Shown here one piece after another: positions 1 to 10,286 of a DNA stretch of 64,000 nucleotides. Within the stretch, counting starts at the first letter, position 1. The number at the start of each line of letters is the position of its first letter. The stretch covers positions 132,866-196,865 of the forward strand of contig JXTC01000411.1 in the NCBI GenBank assembly GCA_002914845.1. The letters run 5' to 3'. A program made the position numbers and the translations under genes. The stretch comes from Trema orientale. Taxonomy: Eukaryota > Streptophyta > Magnoliopsida > Rosales > Cannabaceae. Below the pieces are notes generated by a model. That model saw nothing but the letters and a program-made list of their open reading frames with translations. It made no database searches and was not told the DNA's origin.

Positions 1-191
1 ATCAAGATTTAAGAATTTGGAGATTTCAATGTCAAAATAACAACAATTCAAAATAATTAAACAATCTAGTTTATAACAAAAATTAAAAAGACATTTCTAA
101 ACTCCTTATACACTCTTTATCTCTATCAACATCTTTTTATTCAAAAGAAACATTTTTGGCTGAAACTGAAAAACATAAAAACACAAGAAAC

Positions 192-2070
192 TTAAACACA
201 ACAGATTCCTAAAACTTGCATCAAGGAATTAAATTTTACAGAATCAAGGGCTTTGGTAAAAATGTCTGCAATCTGCTTTTCAGTGTCAACATGTTCTAAA
301 ATGATTATTTTATTCTCAACTAATTCCCTTAGAAAATGATGACGGATATCTATATGTTTTGTCCTAGAATATTGCACTGGATTTTTTGAAATGTTTATTG
401 CACTTGTATTATCACAAAACACAGTCATAATATCTATATCAAAGCCATAGTCAGTAAGCATTTGTTTCATCCAGAGAAGTTGTGTATAACAACTTCTAAC
501 AGCAATGTATTCAGCCTCAGCAGTTGACAGAGAAATCGAATTTTGTTTTTTGCTGTGCCAAGAAACCAAGTTATTTCCAAGGTAGAAACAACCACCACTT
601 GTACTCTTTCTGTCATCTGCATTGCCTGCCCAGTCCGCATCACTCCTACCTGCAAGATTCATATTAGTATCCCTAAAATACCAAATACCAAAATCAAGAG
701 TACCACTCACATAGCTAATAATTCTCTTAATTGTAGTAATATGAGATTCTTTAGGATTACTCTGGTATCTTGCACATACACCAACACTGTAACATATATC
801 AGGACGACTAGCAGTAAAGTAAAGAAGACTACCTATCATGCTTCTGTACAATGTTGGATCAACACTTACCCCTCTTTCATCTTTTGTCAATTTCAGCGTA
901 GTGCTCATGGGGGTTCGAAATTGTTTGGCTTTTTCAAGACCAAACTTAGAAACAAGGTTCTTGGCATACTTGGCTTGAGAAATGAAAATGCCATCCTCAA
1001 GCTGTTTAACCTGCAAGCCTAAAAAATATGTGAGCTCTCCAATCATGCTCATCTCGAATTCTTCCTTCATTTGATTGACAAACTCCTGCACTTTAGAGTT
1101 AGAAGTAGAGACAAACACTATATCATCCACATATACCTGAGCAATCATAATACCTGAATCAAAGTGTTTGACAAAAAGTGTTTTGTCTACTTCTCCTCTC
1201 TTGTAACCCCTTTCAATCAAGAAAATTGTCAATCTCTTATACCATTCCCTAGGAGCTTGTTTTAACCCATATAACGCCTTTTTTAATTTAGAAACATAAT
1301 TTGGCAAATGTGGGTCTTCAAATCCTTTGGGCTGTTCAACATAGGCTTCTTCATTCAAAATACCATTCAGAAAAGTACTTTTAACATCTATTTGGTATAA
1401 TTTGAAACCTATAACACAAGCTATTGAAAGAAGTAACCTGATAGACTCTAATCTAGCCACTGGAGAAAATATTTCATCACAGTCAATACCCTCAATTTGA
1501 GTATATCCTTGGGCAACCAATCTTGCTTTATTTCTTACAACGTTACCAAATTCATCAGACTTATTTTTTAAAAATCCATTTATTACCAATGACATTTGTA
1601 TGATTACGTCTAGAAACAAGAGTCCAAACATTATCACGAGAAAATTGTTCTAACTCTTCTTGCATAGCCTTTACCCAAAACTCATCAAGTAGAACCTCTT
1701 TGACATTCTTAGGTTCAACCATAGAAACAAAGCAAACATATTGAGTAAGATTTATATACCTTTTCCTTGTGACCATGGTATCATTAAGCTTACCAAGAAT
1801 GAGATCTGTTGGGTGATTTTTCTTTACTCTGGAGGATGGTTCTTTTCTGGAAAGATTCTCAAGAGACTCACCATCCTTCATGAATAATTTAGGAATTTCC
1901 GGATTGGAAGAAACTGCCAGTGGTTCTGTTGTTGTAACATCAGATTTCTCAAGAGACTCACTATCCTTCATGGATAATTCAGGAATTTCTGGATTGGAAG
2001 AAACTGCCAGTGGTTCTATTGTTGTAACATCAGACTTTTCAGTAGATTTAGATGACAGGATTGAGAATAT
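192..2070 (-). mobile_element. Ty1-copia retrotransposon pol fragment (reverse transcriptase and RNase H)
   Basis: The minus-strand frame encodes the C-terminal half of a copia polyprotein. The RT domain runs from KARLVAQGYTQ through the YVDDI catalytic box. The RNase H domain follows, with SDADWAG, the AEAEYIA block, DNTSAI and the KHIDIRHHF segment, then a stop at 192-194. The two frames 1561-1971 and 192-1637 meet at a homopolymer around 1564-1576. There one extra base puts a stop right after IGNKWIFKK while the RT frame resumes one base over, so the pol is frameshifted. Gag, protease and integrase are absent upstream and no LTR pair is recognisable, so this is a truncated, non-autonomous relic. 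The upstream linker region contains a 90-bp in-frame tandem duplication. Family assignment is secure; the exact lineage is not determined. Confidence 0.93.
1858..2037. repeat. 90-bp tandem duplication inside the copia pol linker
   Basis: Two adjacent 90-bp units (starting about 1858 and 1948) differ at only a few positions. Each contains the string GGATTGGAAGAAACTGCCAG. Ninety bases is 30 codons, so the duplication preserves the frame of the copia polyprotein on the minus strand (repeated PEIPKLFMKDGES-like and DSESLEKSD-like segments). Confidence 0.85.
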
Positions 2071-2137
2071 GTACCATTTTCCACGAAATCACAAAACAGG
2101 TTATGCAGTGTTTTTAGTCAATCAAGTTTAGTTCTCA

Positions 2138-3447
2138 AAATTAAATTCTCGTTCAATTTGGACTTTATAAAAATTTCGACAGCACAACAACTGTTTTCAT
2201 TAAAACCAATAAAATTCAGTTCTTGTAGAGAACAATTCCAAAATAAGATAATTTGGTACGCAAACTAGTGTGGCGTACCTTCTAGGCAGTTTAAATATGA
2301 GATCATGTCAAAACAGGTATAAATCACATTTTTATCAAATATTTCATAAAATTCCATATTTATTTAAAATATGTGAAAATTAAAATTACTACCTCAATGA
2401 CTTGATAGTGCTATAGTGCTATTGAGAGCATTTGACGCCATTTGGTGGTTGTTCGGAGGTTCGGGGGTCGTTTTCGAACCCTTGATTATTCGCTTTAAAA
2501 TGTCGTTTTTCCAATGGAGCCTTAAATGGAGAAACAGATATCTCTACTGAATTCCTAGGACCCAAATTAGTTAGGTTAAACAAATAACTTGACCGATTTG
2601 GGCTCGGGCCGAAACCGGACCTATATCATGCAAAACGAGACAAATATAAGCCGCCAGATTTCATTTTTCGTGCCCTTCACTAAACATAGTCAATATATAT
2701 ATATCAAAATTCATATTTTCGTGAGTACATCACAAATATGAGATTTATTTTACGATCTAACAGTCGGAATGAAAAATCACAACACCAAACTAAATAACTC
2801 AAAACTAGCTAAAATGACAAAATCCAATCCGGACAATATCGGGTTGAGATATATATCCCATGATGATCCTTGTATCGAGACGAGTTGATCAAGCCCGGTT
2901 TCACGGCTTGAGGCGGCCGGAAACATTGCCAGCATTCGTTTTTCTCCGTGGCAAACTTCCATTGATGTCGGTATTCTACGGTTCCTCTGGTGGCGAGACC
3001 CAGGTGAGGTTTCTCCTCGAAGAATAAGACGTCGATCTAGGTGGTTGACGATGGCCGGATGAGCTGCGATGGTGGCAGTCGGAGAGAAGACGAGGGAGAG
3101 TTGAGAGCAAGAGAGAGAAATGAGTTGAAAATTTCAGCTTAGCCACGTGTCACCCAATAAATGGTTTCCAGACTTTGCTCTTAAACCCTTATTTTGAGAA
3201 TCTTTTCATCCAAGTCCTCAAAATTTTTGTTTAGCCCTTGTTTGTAGAAAATCCTTTCATTCCAACCCAAATTTGATTTTTTTGTATTTACTACTTTTTT
3301 TAATGGTCAAAGGACCAAAATACCCTTAAAATGAGGGGTTTTACATTGAGGTAGTTTCTAGTGTGTTTAGTCCTATAGTATTGCACCAGTGACAATAATG
3401 GTGCAGCGCACAATCTAAAAAACTGAGAAAGCTCGAGTCACAAAAGC
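2138..3447. other. Gene-free stretch with short inverted-repeat edges
   Basis: No convincing coding sequence was seen; a 61-codon minus frame at 2777-2962 has no recognisable motif. The 12-mer ACTACCTCAATG at about 2388-2399 recurs as its reverse complement CATTGAGGTAGT at about 3349-3360. The roughly 970 bp between may be a degraded transposon with short terminal inverted repeats. I could not identify matching target-site duplications, so the element call is tentative. Confidence 0.3.
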
Positions 3448-3589
3448 ATGTTCATAGATAATTGTCTCCTAAAAAGTTGGTATTCGAAATCTACTTGCTT
3501 CTATGGTTCATGGGTTTTGCTCAGTTCAACTTATTATTACGTTGTCTTGTATTCAATATTTCTTCATATTTTAGTATTTAGATGTTTAT

Positions 3590-3760
3590 GTGCCCATAGG
3601 GTGTTTGATGATTTGTTTGAGAGAAATGTGAATTCGTGGAAGGCTATGATTGTTGAGTATGTAAGTTATAGGGATTTAGTCTAAGGCAAAGAAATTCTTT
3701 GATAAGATGCTTTAGCGAAATAAATAATATGACTTGGTAGGTAGCATGGATGAGAAAATT
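3590..3760 (+). pseudogene. Pentatricopeptide-repeat (PPR) protein gene fragment
   Basis: The plus strand translates to a string typical of PLS-class plant PPR proteins: HRVFDDLFERNVNSWKAMI, then EYVSYRDLV. After a frame change come AKKFFDKML, a stop codon, and RNK, matching the usual pattern of an FDxMxERNxxSWxAMI repeat followed by AKxxFDKMxxRN. The fragment holds about one and a half repeats and carries a frameshift near 3680 and stops at about 3713 and 3725. No flanking PPR repeats were seen. It is a decayed fragment of an organelle RNA-processing family gene, with no expected function. Confidence 0.7.
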
Positions 3761-3836
3761 CCCAAGTGACGTTTCTCATTTCAAATTTTTAGTCAATTTT
3801 TTGATGGGTATCTACTTATTTTTTTAGACAGCTATC

Positions 3837-4760
3837 AATAACCAAATTGCTAATGGGTTATAAAATTGGTTACCAATAAGTAGTAACTAGTCACTGGTCT
3901 TAGTAACTAGCTATCAATTAAAACCAGTAACCAACTAGTCCTGTAACCCATAACCAACCAATCTAATGACCTTAATAACTATAACTATTAACCAAAGAAA
4001 ATAGAAACCAATTATAAATAACAACTAGTAACTAAATTAATTAGTGGTAACTAGAGAAATTAGTAACCAAATGCATAGTAGTAACTATAAATTAAATTGG
4101 TTACTTGTAACTAATCTAGCCTTGTGACTGGTAACTAAAAACCAGAAACTAATAACCAACGACAACAATTTTTGAAAAATAATATTTTCACTTTTAAAAA
4201 AAAATATCATTTATCAGTGGTAATTTTTTCTTTTGGTATTGTATTTTTGCAAATATTTATATTATGGTTACTAGTAGCCAGATTAGTAAGCTGTAATGAA
4301 ATTCGTAACAGGTAACTGGATTAGTTATTAGTAGCCACTAGCCATCAAATTGATTAGTAGTATTCAAAGAAACCAGTAACAAAATGCATAGTAGTAACCA
4401 TAAATTAAATTGGTTACTAGTAACTAATCTAGCGTTGTGACTGATAACTGTAAACTATTAATCAATAATAGTAATTTTTTACAAATGATACTTTCGCTTT
4501 TCCAAAAAATACCATTTAGCTACAATAATTTTTTTTGGTCTTGTATTTTTGCAATTATTTATATTATGGTTACTAGTAGCCAGATTGGTAATATGTAATG
4601 AAATTGGTAACAGGTAACTTGATTAGTTATTAGTATCCATCAATCACCAAATTAGTAGTTAGTGGTAACCATAAACTAAATTGGTTACTGGTAACTAATT
4701 TAGCCTCGTGATTAGTAACCAGAAACTAGTAACCAACAATAATAATTTTTGAAAAATGAT
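3837..4760. repeat. Degenerate satellite, about 270-315 bp period, built of TAACTAGTAACC-like words
   Basis: The segment AAATTGGTTACT followed by GTAACTAATCTAGCC recurs at about 4094, 4406 and 4678. The segment ATGCATAGTAGTAAC occurs at about 4070 and 4384. Between them are alternating stretches rich in the words AACTAGTAACC and ATACCATTTA. So there is a higher-order repeat of about three units, each made of a shorter 10-13 base word. No coding potential. Confidence 0.75.
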
Positions 4761-5645
4761 ACTTTTGCTTTTTAAAAAATACCATTTAGCTAAGGTATTT
4801 TTTTGGGTACTGTATGTTTTCAAAAAAAAAATACCATTTATATTTTACAAAATACTTGTTGTTTAGTGAGATGGTTGGTTCCTATGATAACCCATAAACT
4901 TACCAATTGTAATCTAATGGCTTTTCATTTCCAATAATAAAAATAATAATAATAATACTAATAATAAAAGTTTCATAAAAAAAATCTAACTAAAAGAAAT
5001 GAAATTATTATTTTTTTAAAAAAAGAAAACTATTAACAAAAATATAAAACAAGAATAATTTTTTAAATAAGATATTTTTCATCTTCCCTAAAAATTAAAG
5101 GAAATAAAAAGTAATGCCTAATGTGCTGAAGGGAAAAAAATTATCTAAAATAAAATATTAAAAAAAAGCATATATACATACAAGGAAAAAGGTCAATGAA
5201 AATGCCTCAGTTCGAACTAGCACTTGGACTTTAAGAGAAATAGCATGTGTCCCTGGGCCAGCAAACGCTTCACCTAATTGACTACATTTTTAATTTATAA
5301 ATTGCTTTAAAACAAAAATAGCTTTATTTACGGCAGCTGTCATCGCGTTGTAACTCAAATTTTTTTCAAATATAACAATATGATGCAGTATGAAAAATAA
5401 TGATTCTCCAACGCCGTATTTATGTAATTGTTTTCTACTTTTGAAGGTAAAAGCCTAGAAAATCCAAAATAAAAAGTTCTCTACCAATTACACAAGGAAA
5501 TTGACGCAAATAGCTTATTTTCTAGGCATTTGGACTTTATTAATCTCGTTTTTCAGTATGACTTTTTTAGTCCAATTTAGGATAAAAAAAAGTCTAAAAA
5601 CCCTTCTCTCTGTTAGAGAGTAAAGAAAAAATTGATAAGCCAGAG
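4761..5645. other. AT-rich intergenic DNA
   Basis: This is an AT-rich stretch with (AAT)n-like runs around 4935-4970. I see no gene, RNA or recognisable element. Confidence 0.5.
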
Positions 5646-6184
5646 ATGCCAACTAAGACGGGCAATACAATCGCCTTCCTCTCCCTCATCACCAACTACA
5701 CCCTCTCCGGGGCAACACCTACAAGATCTGGAAGCGTGACGGGAACCTCCAGGCTAACACCTCGCTGGCCCGCTTCGACGGCCTGAAGATCCAGTGCGCC
5801 GACCAGAGCTTCCTCTTCCTCGGCGACAGCAACTCGAGCCATGACATCACCCCCAGGTCACTACTGGTCCTCAATCGTGATGACCGGAAGATATTCAATC
5901 CGTTCGAGATTGCCAGGTCACCGATGACCAACTTCGACATTACCGAATTTTTCTTGTAGACGAGTATCTACCGACCCAGCATAGACGTGACCAAGACCAA
6001 GCTCATCGGGAGGACAAACTGGAGGAGGCAGGAGAGCGTTTTCCCCTTTAACTCGAGGAAGGTCGCCAACGGTGATGCTGACATGGCGGGGAGCGAGCAG
6101 GTGCTTCCTTTGGAGCTCGACAAGGACGACCACTACTTCTTGGTGGTTGAGGTTATGATGAACTTGAAAAGGAAGATGATATAG
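5646..6184 (+). pseudogene. Unidentified GC-rich broken reading frame
   Basis: A strikingly GC-rich block stands in AT-rich DNA. An ATG at 5646 opens MPTKTGNTIAFLSLITNYTL. Around 5710-5715 the frame shifts, and continues as a frame containing NTYKIWKRDGNLQ, SLARFDGLKIQCADQSFLFL and LLVLNRDDRKIFNPFEIA. An in-frame TAG at 5957-5959 interrupts it. The same frame then continues with DVTKTKLIGRTNWRR and DKDDHYFLVVEVMM to a stop at 6182-6184. I do not recognise the family. Codon-like third-position GC and a long shared frame across one stop suggest a once-coding sequence that is now disrupted, or one captured by a transposon, given the CACTA-like repeats downstream. Confidence 0.4.
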
Positions 6185-7500
6185 AAAATTTTGGTGGTCT
6201 TGCAATAGACCATTCACACTTAGATGATGATAACGGTAACTAAAGTTATTCTCTATACTTTTTGTTGATCTCTTATTTGATTTGTTAATTGTAGTGTAAA
6301 TTCACAGTGCATTTTTACACACACATTTAGATGAAACATAATTCATCAGTAGATTTCCCTTTTTTATTGGTCTTTTCGTTAAATTGTATATGAAAATGGG
6401 GCAAAAAGGTGCAAAATGTGTCTATCAAATGTACTCATGTACAGTTGAATGATGCAGATGGAATGGATGAAGATGATGAGGAGACAGTACCACTTACTCG
6501 CAATAAAGTTCAAAAAGCTAAGAAAGATGAACATGTAGCTAAATTGCGGAAGAAAGTGAGGGTACTTGTTGAGGTAATGGTTAATATAAGTCTTAGCTTC
6601 TTTCAGTTCAGTTACCTAATTAAGTACATTTGATTGACTGACTTATTTGCCTAGTCCTTCTTTTCGTGTTATACTTGGTACTACATGTTACATATAGTTT
6701 AGGATATGTGTCACAATATCTTATGGTTTATTATTCTATATATTAAAATACCATGAAGTCTATATTTCTTGTTGTCACTACTCAGTCCATTGCTTCAGGT
6801 ACTTAAATATGATTAATCTGTTTCTTATTTTTCTTTACCTGGATTTATGTAAAATGTACATACACGATTCTATTTGTCAGGCTGAGCATGAAGATGATAA
6901 CAGAAGACAGAAAGCAATCCAAGATCCTGTATATACATTGTTACTATTAATCTGTGAGTTATGTGTATTTGTGATGTGGGACTTATAGTCACAAATCAGA
7001 TCTTATATTTTTTAAAATTATGAGAAACTTATAGCTGTCACAAACACTATTAATTTTTTTTAAGGAATAAACACTACTAATCTAAGTCACAGATCTTGGC
7101 TACTGTCAAGGATTGTGTGACCTAAAATCACACATTATTACTACTAATTTGAATGAGAAAGGTTGACCTTTAGGACTTTATTGATTTCTGAATTATATTT
7201 GAAATTTAAGGATTTGAGGGCATTTGAGAAGGAGATAGGGTGGTGCCCCTACTTATTGATAGGAGTGGGAGGGGTAAGATGCACTAAGTCCAAATTCATT
7301 TTCGAATTGCTAATAATTGTGTGAATGTAGGTAACGCAATTATGACTATTAATAAATACAATGATATAGTTTTATTGTAAAATTAGTTTGAGTTAGAAAA
7401 ATGTCATAAAGCCATTGTTATCCAATACGAAAGTATATTTTGCTTTTGTAAGGTAGGCACATTGTTATCCAATATGTTCGGAAAAAAAAGAAGAAGATAA
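6185..7500. other. Intergenic DNA, possible acidic/basic peptide remnant at 6409-6633
   Basis: A 74-codon plus-strand frame at 6409-6633 contains an acidic run DGMDEDDEETVPLTRNKVQ followed by a lysine-rich helix-like segment. It could be a remnant exon of a transposase or nuclear protein, but no domain is recognisable. The remainder is AT-rich without a gene. Confidence 0.3.
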
Positions 7501-7502
7501 GC

Positions 7503-7900
7503 ACAAATATTGTGACTTGGACTCACAAATCAAGGTAAAATATAAAGATTATACAAATCACAATAACGAGATCTCATAACATTTAAAACGATGTAAAACA
7601 CACTGTGACTTTGAGTCACAAAATTGTGGCCATGTGTAAAATTTGTGATAATATTTGTAAAGATGTAAAATAAATTGTGACTATTTGTCACAAAATTATG
7701 ATTATTTGTTACAAAATTATGACAAGCAGTAACAAAATAGTGAGTAATATAATAGTTTAAAATATATCGAGAAAATATGTCAAAAAAATTGTGATCATCG
7801 TTCACAAAATTATGACACTGCACATATCTTGAAAACTTGTAATATTCGTAACGATATAAAACAAATTATAACCCTCAGTCACAAACTTATGACTATTAGT
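7503..7900. repeat. Tandem array of short units with palindromic TTTGTGAC/GTCACAAA cores
   Basis: The words GTCACAAAATT, TTGTGAC and AAATTATGAC recur roughly every 25-60 bases across this interval, often as facing GTGAC...GTCAC pairs that could form small hairpins. No coding frame with a known motif. Similar dispersed words also occur around 6970-7130. Confidence 0.55.
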
Positions 7901-8470
7901 AATAAAGCGTAAAATGACAAAAGGACAATTTCAGAATGATAATTTTTTTTCTCTCCAAAAGAGACTTAAAAAGTCATTTTTTTGTACTAAAAAAGTCATT
8001 TTTAAAAAGGGACTGAAAAAGTCTACTTGCTAAAAATATGGACTAGTCGTGTCAATTTTCCATTACATAATGACGCAGGTGTCTATACATGAAGACCCAG
8101 TTTTGACACCTACAAGTTGAGATATCTACATAAGGGGCTACATGTTCTCAACATTGATATCTCATTTTTTTAATATTAATTTTATTAACAATAATACTCA
8201 AAACATTAAGTCCTCTGAGCTATAGTAAATATGATCATTTGGTAGGGCTCATTAATGTGAAATTTTCTCAATATGGTCTTCGAACTTGTCTCAAAAGTAT
8301 TGAATATGTCTGGAGAGAATTTCTTCTTTTAGATGAATTTCTGGAAGATGAATCATCATTACCTTATAAGCACATCCCAACTAGGTTGGCACCCACCTGT
8401 AAAATAATCCAATATTCTTCAAATTCGAATGAAGCACCATCTGTAACATCTTGAAATTTCATACTCTTAC

Positions 8471-9390
8471 CACTACTACAATAATGCAAATAGATGTGTA
8501 TTCAAGTGCCTATAAATGTATATTCAAATAGACACTACTTCAAAAAGCGGCGTGTATTCAAGCACCTACAAATGTATGTTCAAACAGACGTCAGTTCTGA
8601 ACCGACGTAAAAAGTTGAACTGGCGTTAAATGTCAACTGACGCCGGTTAAAAAGTGGAGTTATTTACGATTTAATGCCGGTTCAAAAAGCTGTGTCTTTT
8701 CAGGTGCTTTTAAATGCATGTTCAAATAGACACTGGTTCTGAACCGACATCAAATATCAATTTTTAACAGTGGTTGTCAAATAATCGACGCTAAATGAGT
8801 AATCAATAAAAAGAGAAAAGTGTGGCATCTATTCAAGCACTTTTAAATGTATATTCAAATAGACGCCGGTTCAGAACCAGTGTTAAAAGTTGAACCGGTG
8901 TTAAATATCAACTTTTAATGCCAGTTGTCAAATAACCGGTATTAAATGAGTAATCAATAAAAAGGAGAAAAGTGTTTCTCTGAGGATTCGAACACAAGAG
9001 CTCTAAAACCCTTCGCATCAGGTGTTGTCACTTAGCCGCAAGTTATCTTTGTTAATAATTAAGATATCAATTATATTTATTAGCTATTTAAAGTGCCAAA
9101 ATGGCATAATAGCTATTTAAAGTGCCAAAATGGCATAATTTTAACTGGTTCCCTAAGAAATTAAATGTTAACTTTTAACATCGGTTATTTTGGTAATCAA
9201 TAAAAATGAGAAAAGTGTTTCTCCTGGGATTCCAACACGAGAGCTCTGGGCCCCTACATGGGGGCAATGCCACTTAACTGCAAGTTATTTTTGTTAATGG
9301 CTATGATATCAATTATATTAAATACTTATTTAAAGTGCCAAAATGGCGTAATTTTAACTGGTTCTCTAGGAAATGGCGATAAAATCAAAG
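8471..9390. mobile_element. CACTA-type (En/Spm) terminal segment with subterminal repeats
   Basis: CACTACTACA at 8471-8480 matches the terminus that defines plant CACTA transposons. It is followed by clustered subterminal repeats with cores such as GACGCCGGTTCAGAACC and AACCGGTGTTAAATATC, in both orientations, to about 8960. From 8960 to 9390 a block of about 250 bp is present twice (shared AAAGTGTTTCTC, GAGCTCT and AAAGTGCCAAAATGGC). A 29-bp direct duplication lies at about 9080-9138. The opposite terminus and a transposase were not found, so this is one end of a broken or non-autonomous element. Confidence 0.6.
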
Positions 9391-9559
9391 TCCAAAACTA
9401 TTAATTAAAGTTCAGCCCAAAACTTTATCCAAATCCATCAATATGGAGTACAACTATTTGAAGCACTTATTGGCCCAAGTTTATCAAAACTGATAAAAGA
9501 GAAGTCCAATTAGAAAAATAACCCAATTCTTAGAAAGTTCTACCTATGAATCATGTGAT

Positions 9560-9860
9560 TTGTGTTAGGTTAAGTATGTGGTATTTGTAATTTTTGTATT
9601 TGTTTAGTTAGACCACTTTGTATGGTTGAGAATGATTTGTGCTAACTATAAATACTCCTCTTCATTTGAGTTCTAAGTATCAAGTAAGAAGCAAAGCTTC
9701 TAAGAGTGAAGTGAAGAGAGAAAGAAGCCTAGCTTCTAGTGAGTGAGTGAATTTTAAAAGTGAAATTGAGAGTTTTTTTTGTAATAATATTTGAGTGATT
9801 AATAAAACTTATTTTATTTCCAATATAAATATCAATTATAAGCAATATAGTTAGGCCTTA
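9560..9860 (+). promoter_or_regulatory. LTR-like promoter and polyadenylation segment
   Basis: A TATA box (CTATAAATACTCC, about 9648) is followed about 100 bp later by purine-rich leader sequence and an AATAAAACTT polyadenylation-like signal near 9800. No coding sequence follows. This order is typical of a retrotransposon LTR or a dead gene promoter. I could not define TG...CA ends, so the call is tentative. Confidence 0.3.
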
Positions 9861-10286
9861 AAGCAACGAAGAAAATGATAGAATTTCTTTTCTTTTTTTA
9901 AAAAAGAAAATATTAACCAGGTTTATTGACTCATAATATATGTTGTAGGAAAAAAAAGTCGCAATTTGTTTGCTTTTGGTTGGTATTAACATATATATTA
10001 GAGACAATGAGAAGAGGAGACACAAGGTTTACATTAAATCATAATCAAATCATAATGGAGATGAATAAAATCTGCAACAAGATGAAGCGCATAATGCTCA
10101 TCTGGAAAATAATTTTTCTTTCTCTTCTGCCGGATGAGTAGTTATCAAAATAGTTATGACACAAAATGTCTAGCTTAGCTGATTTCCGCTACCTAGCTAT
10201 ATGTCACTGTCTAAATCCATTTTTTCAGACGTTGGATGTGTCTTCTCTCATATATATCTCAAAAAAAAAAAAAAAAAAAAAACTAA

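Noticed and set aside
467..1022. Frames on both strands overlapping the copia pol, for example a 159-codon plus-strand frame at 543-1022
   Set aside because: They lie within the RT/RNase H coding region on other frames and show no motif of their own.
2777..2962. 61-codon minus frame within the putative inverted-repeat element
   Set aside because: No similarity I can recognise and no supporting context.
7503..7900. Possible CRISPR-like regular repeats
   Set aside because: Units are degenerate, spacing is irregular and this is plant nuclear DNA; the pattern is a simple tandem repeat.
8239..8454. 71-codon plus frame before the CACTA terminus
   Set aside because: No motif was recognised and no splice context; not enough to call a gene.
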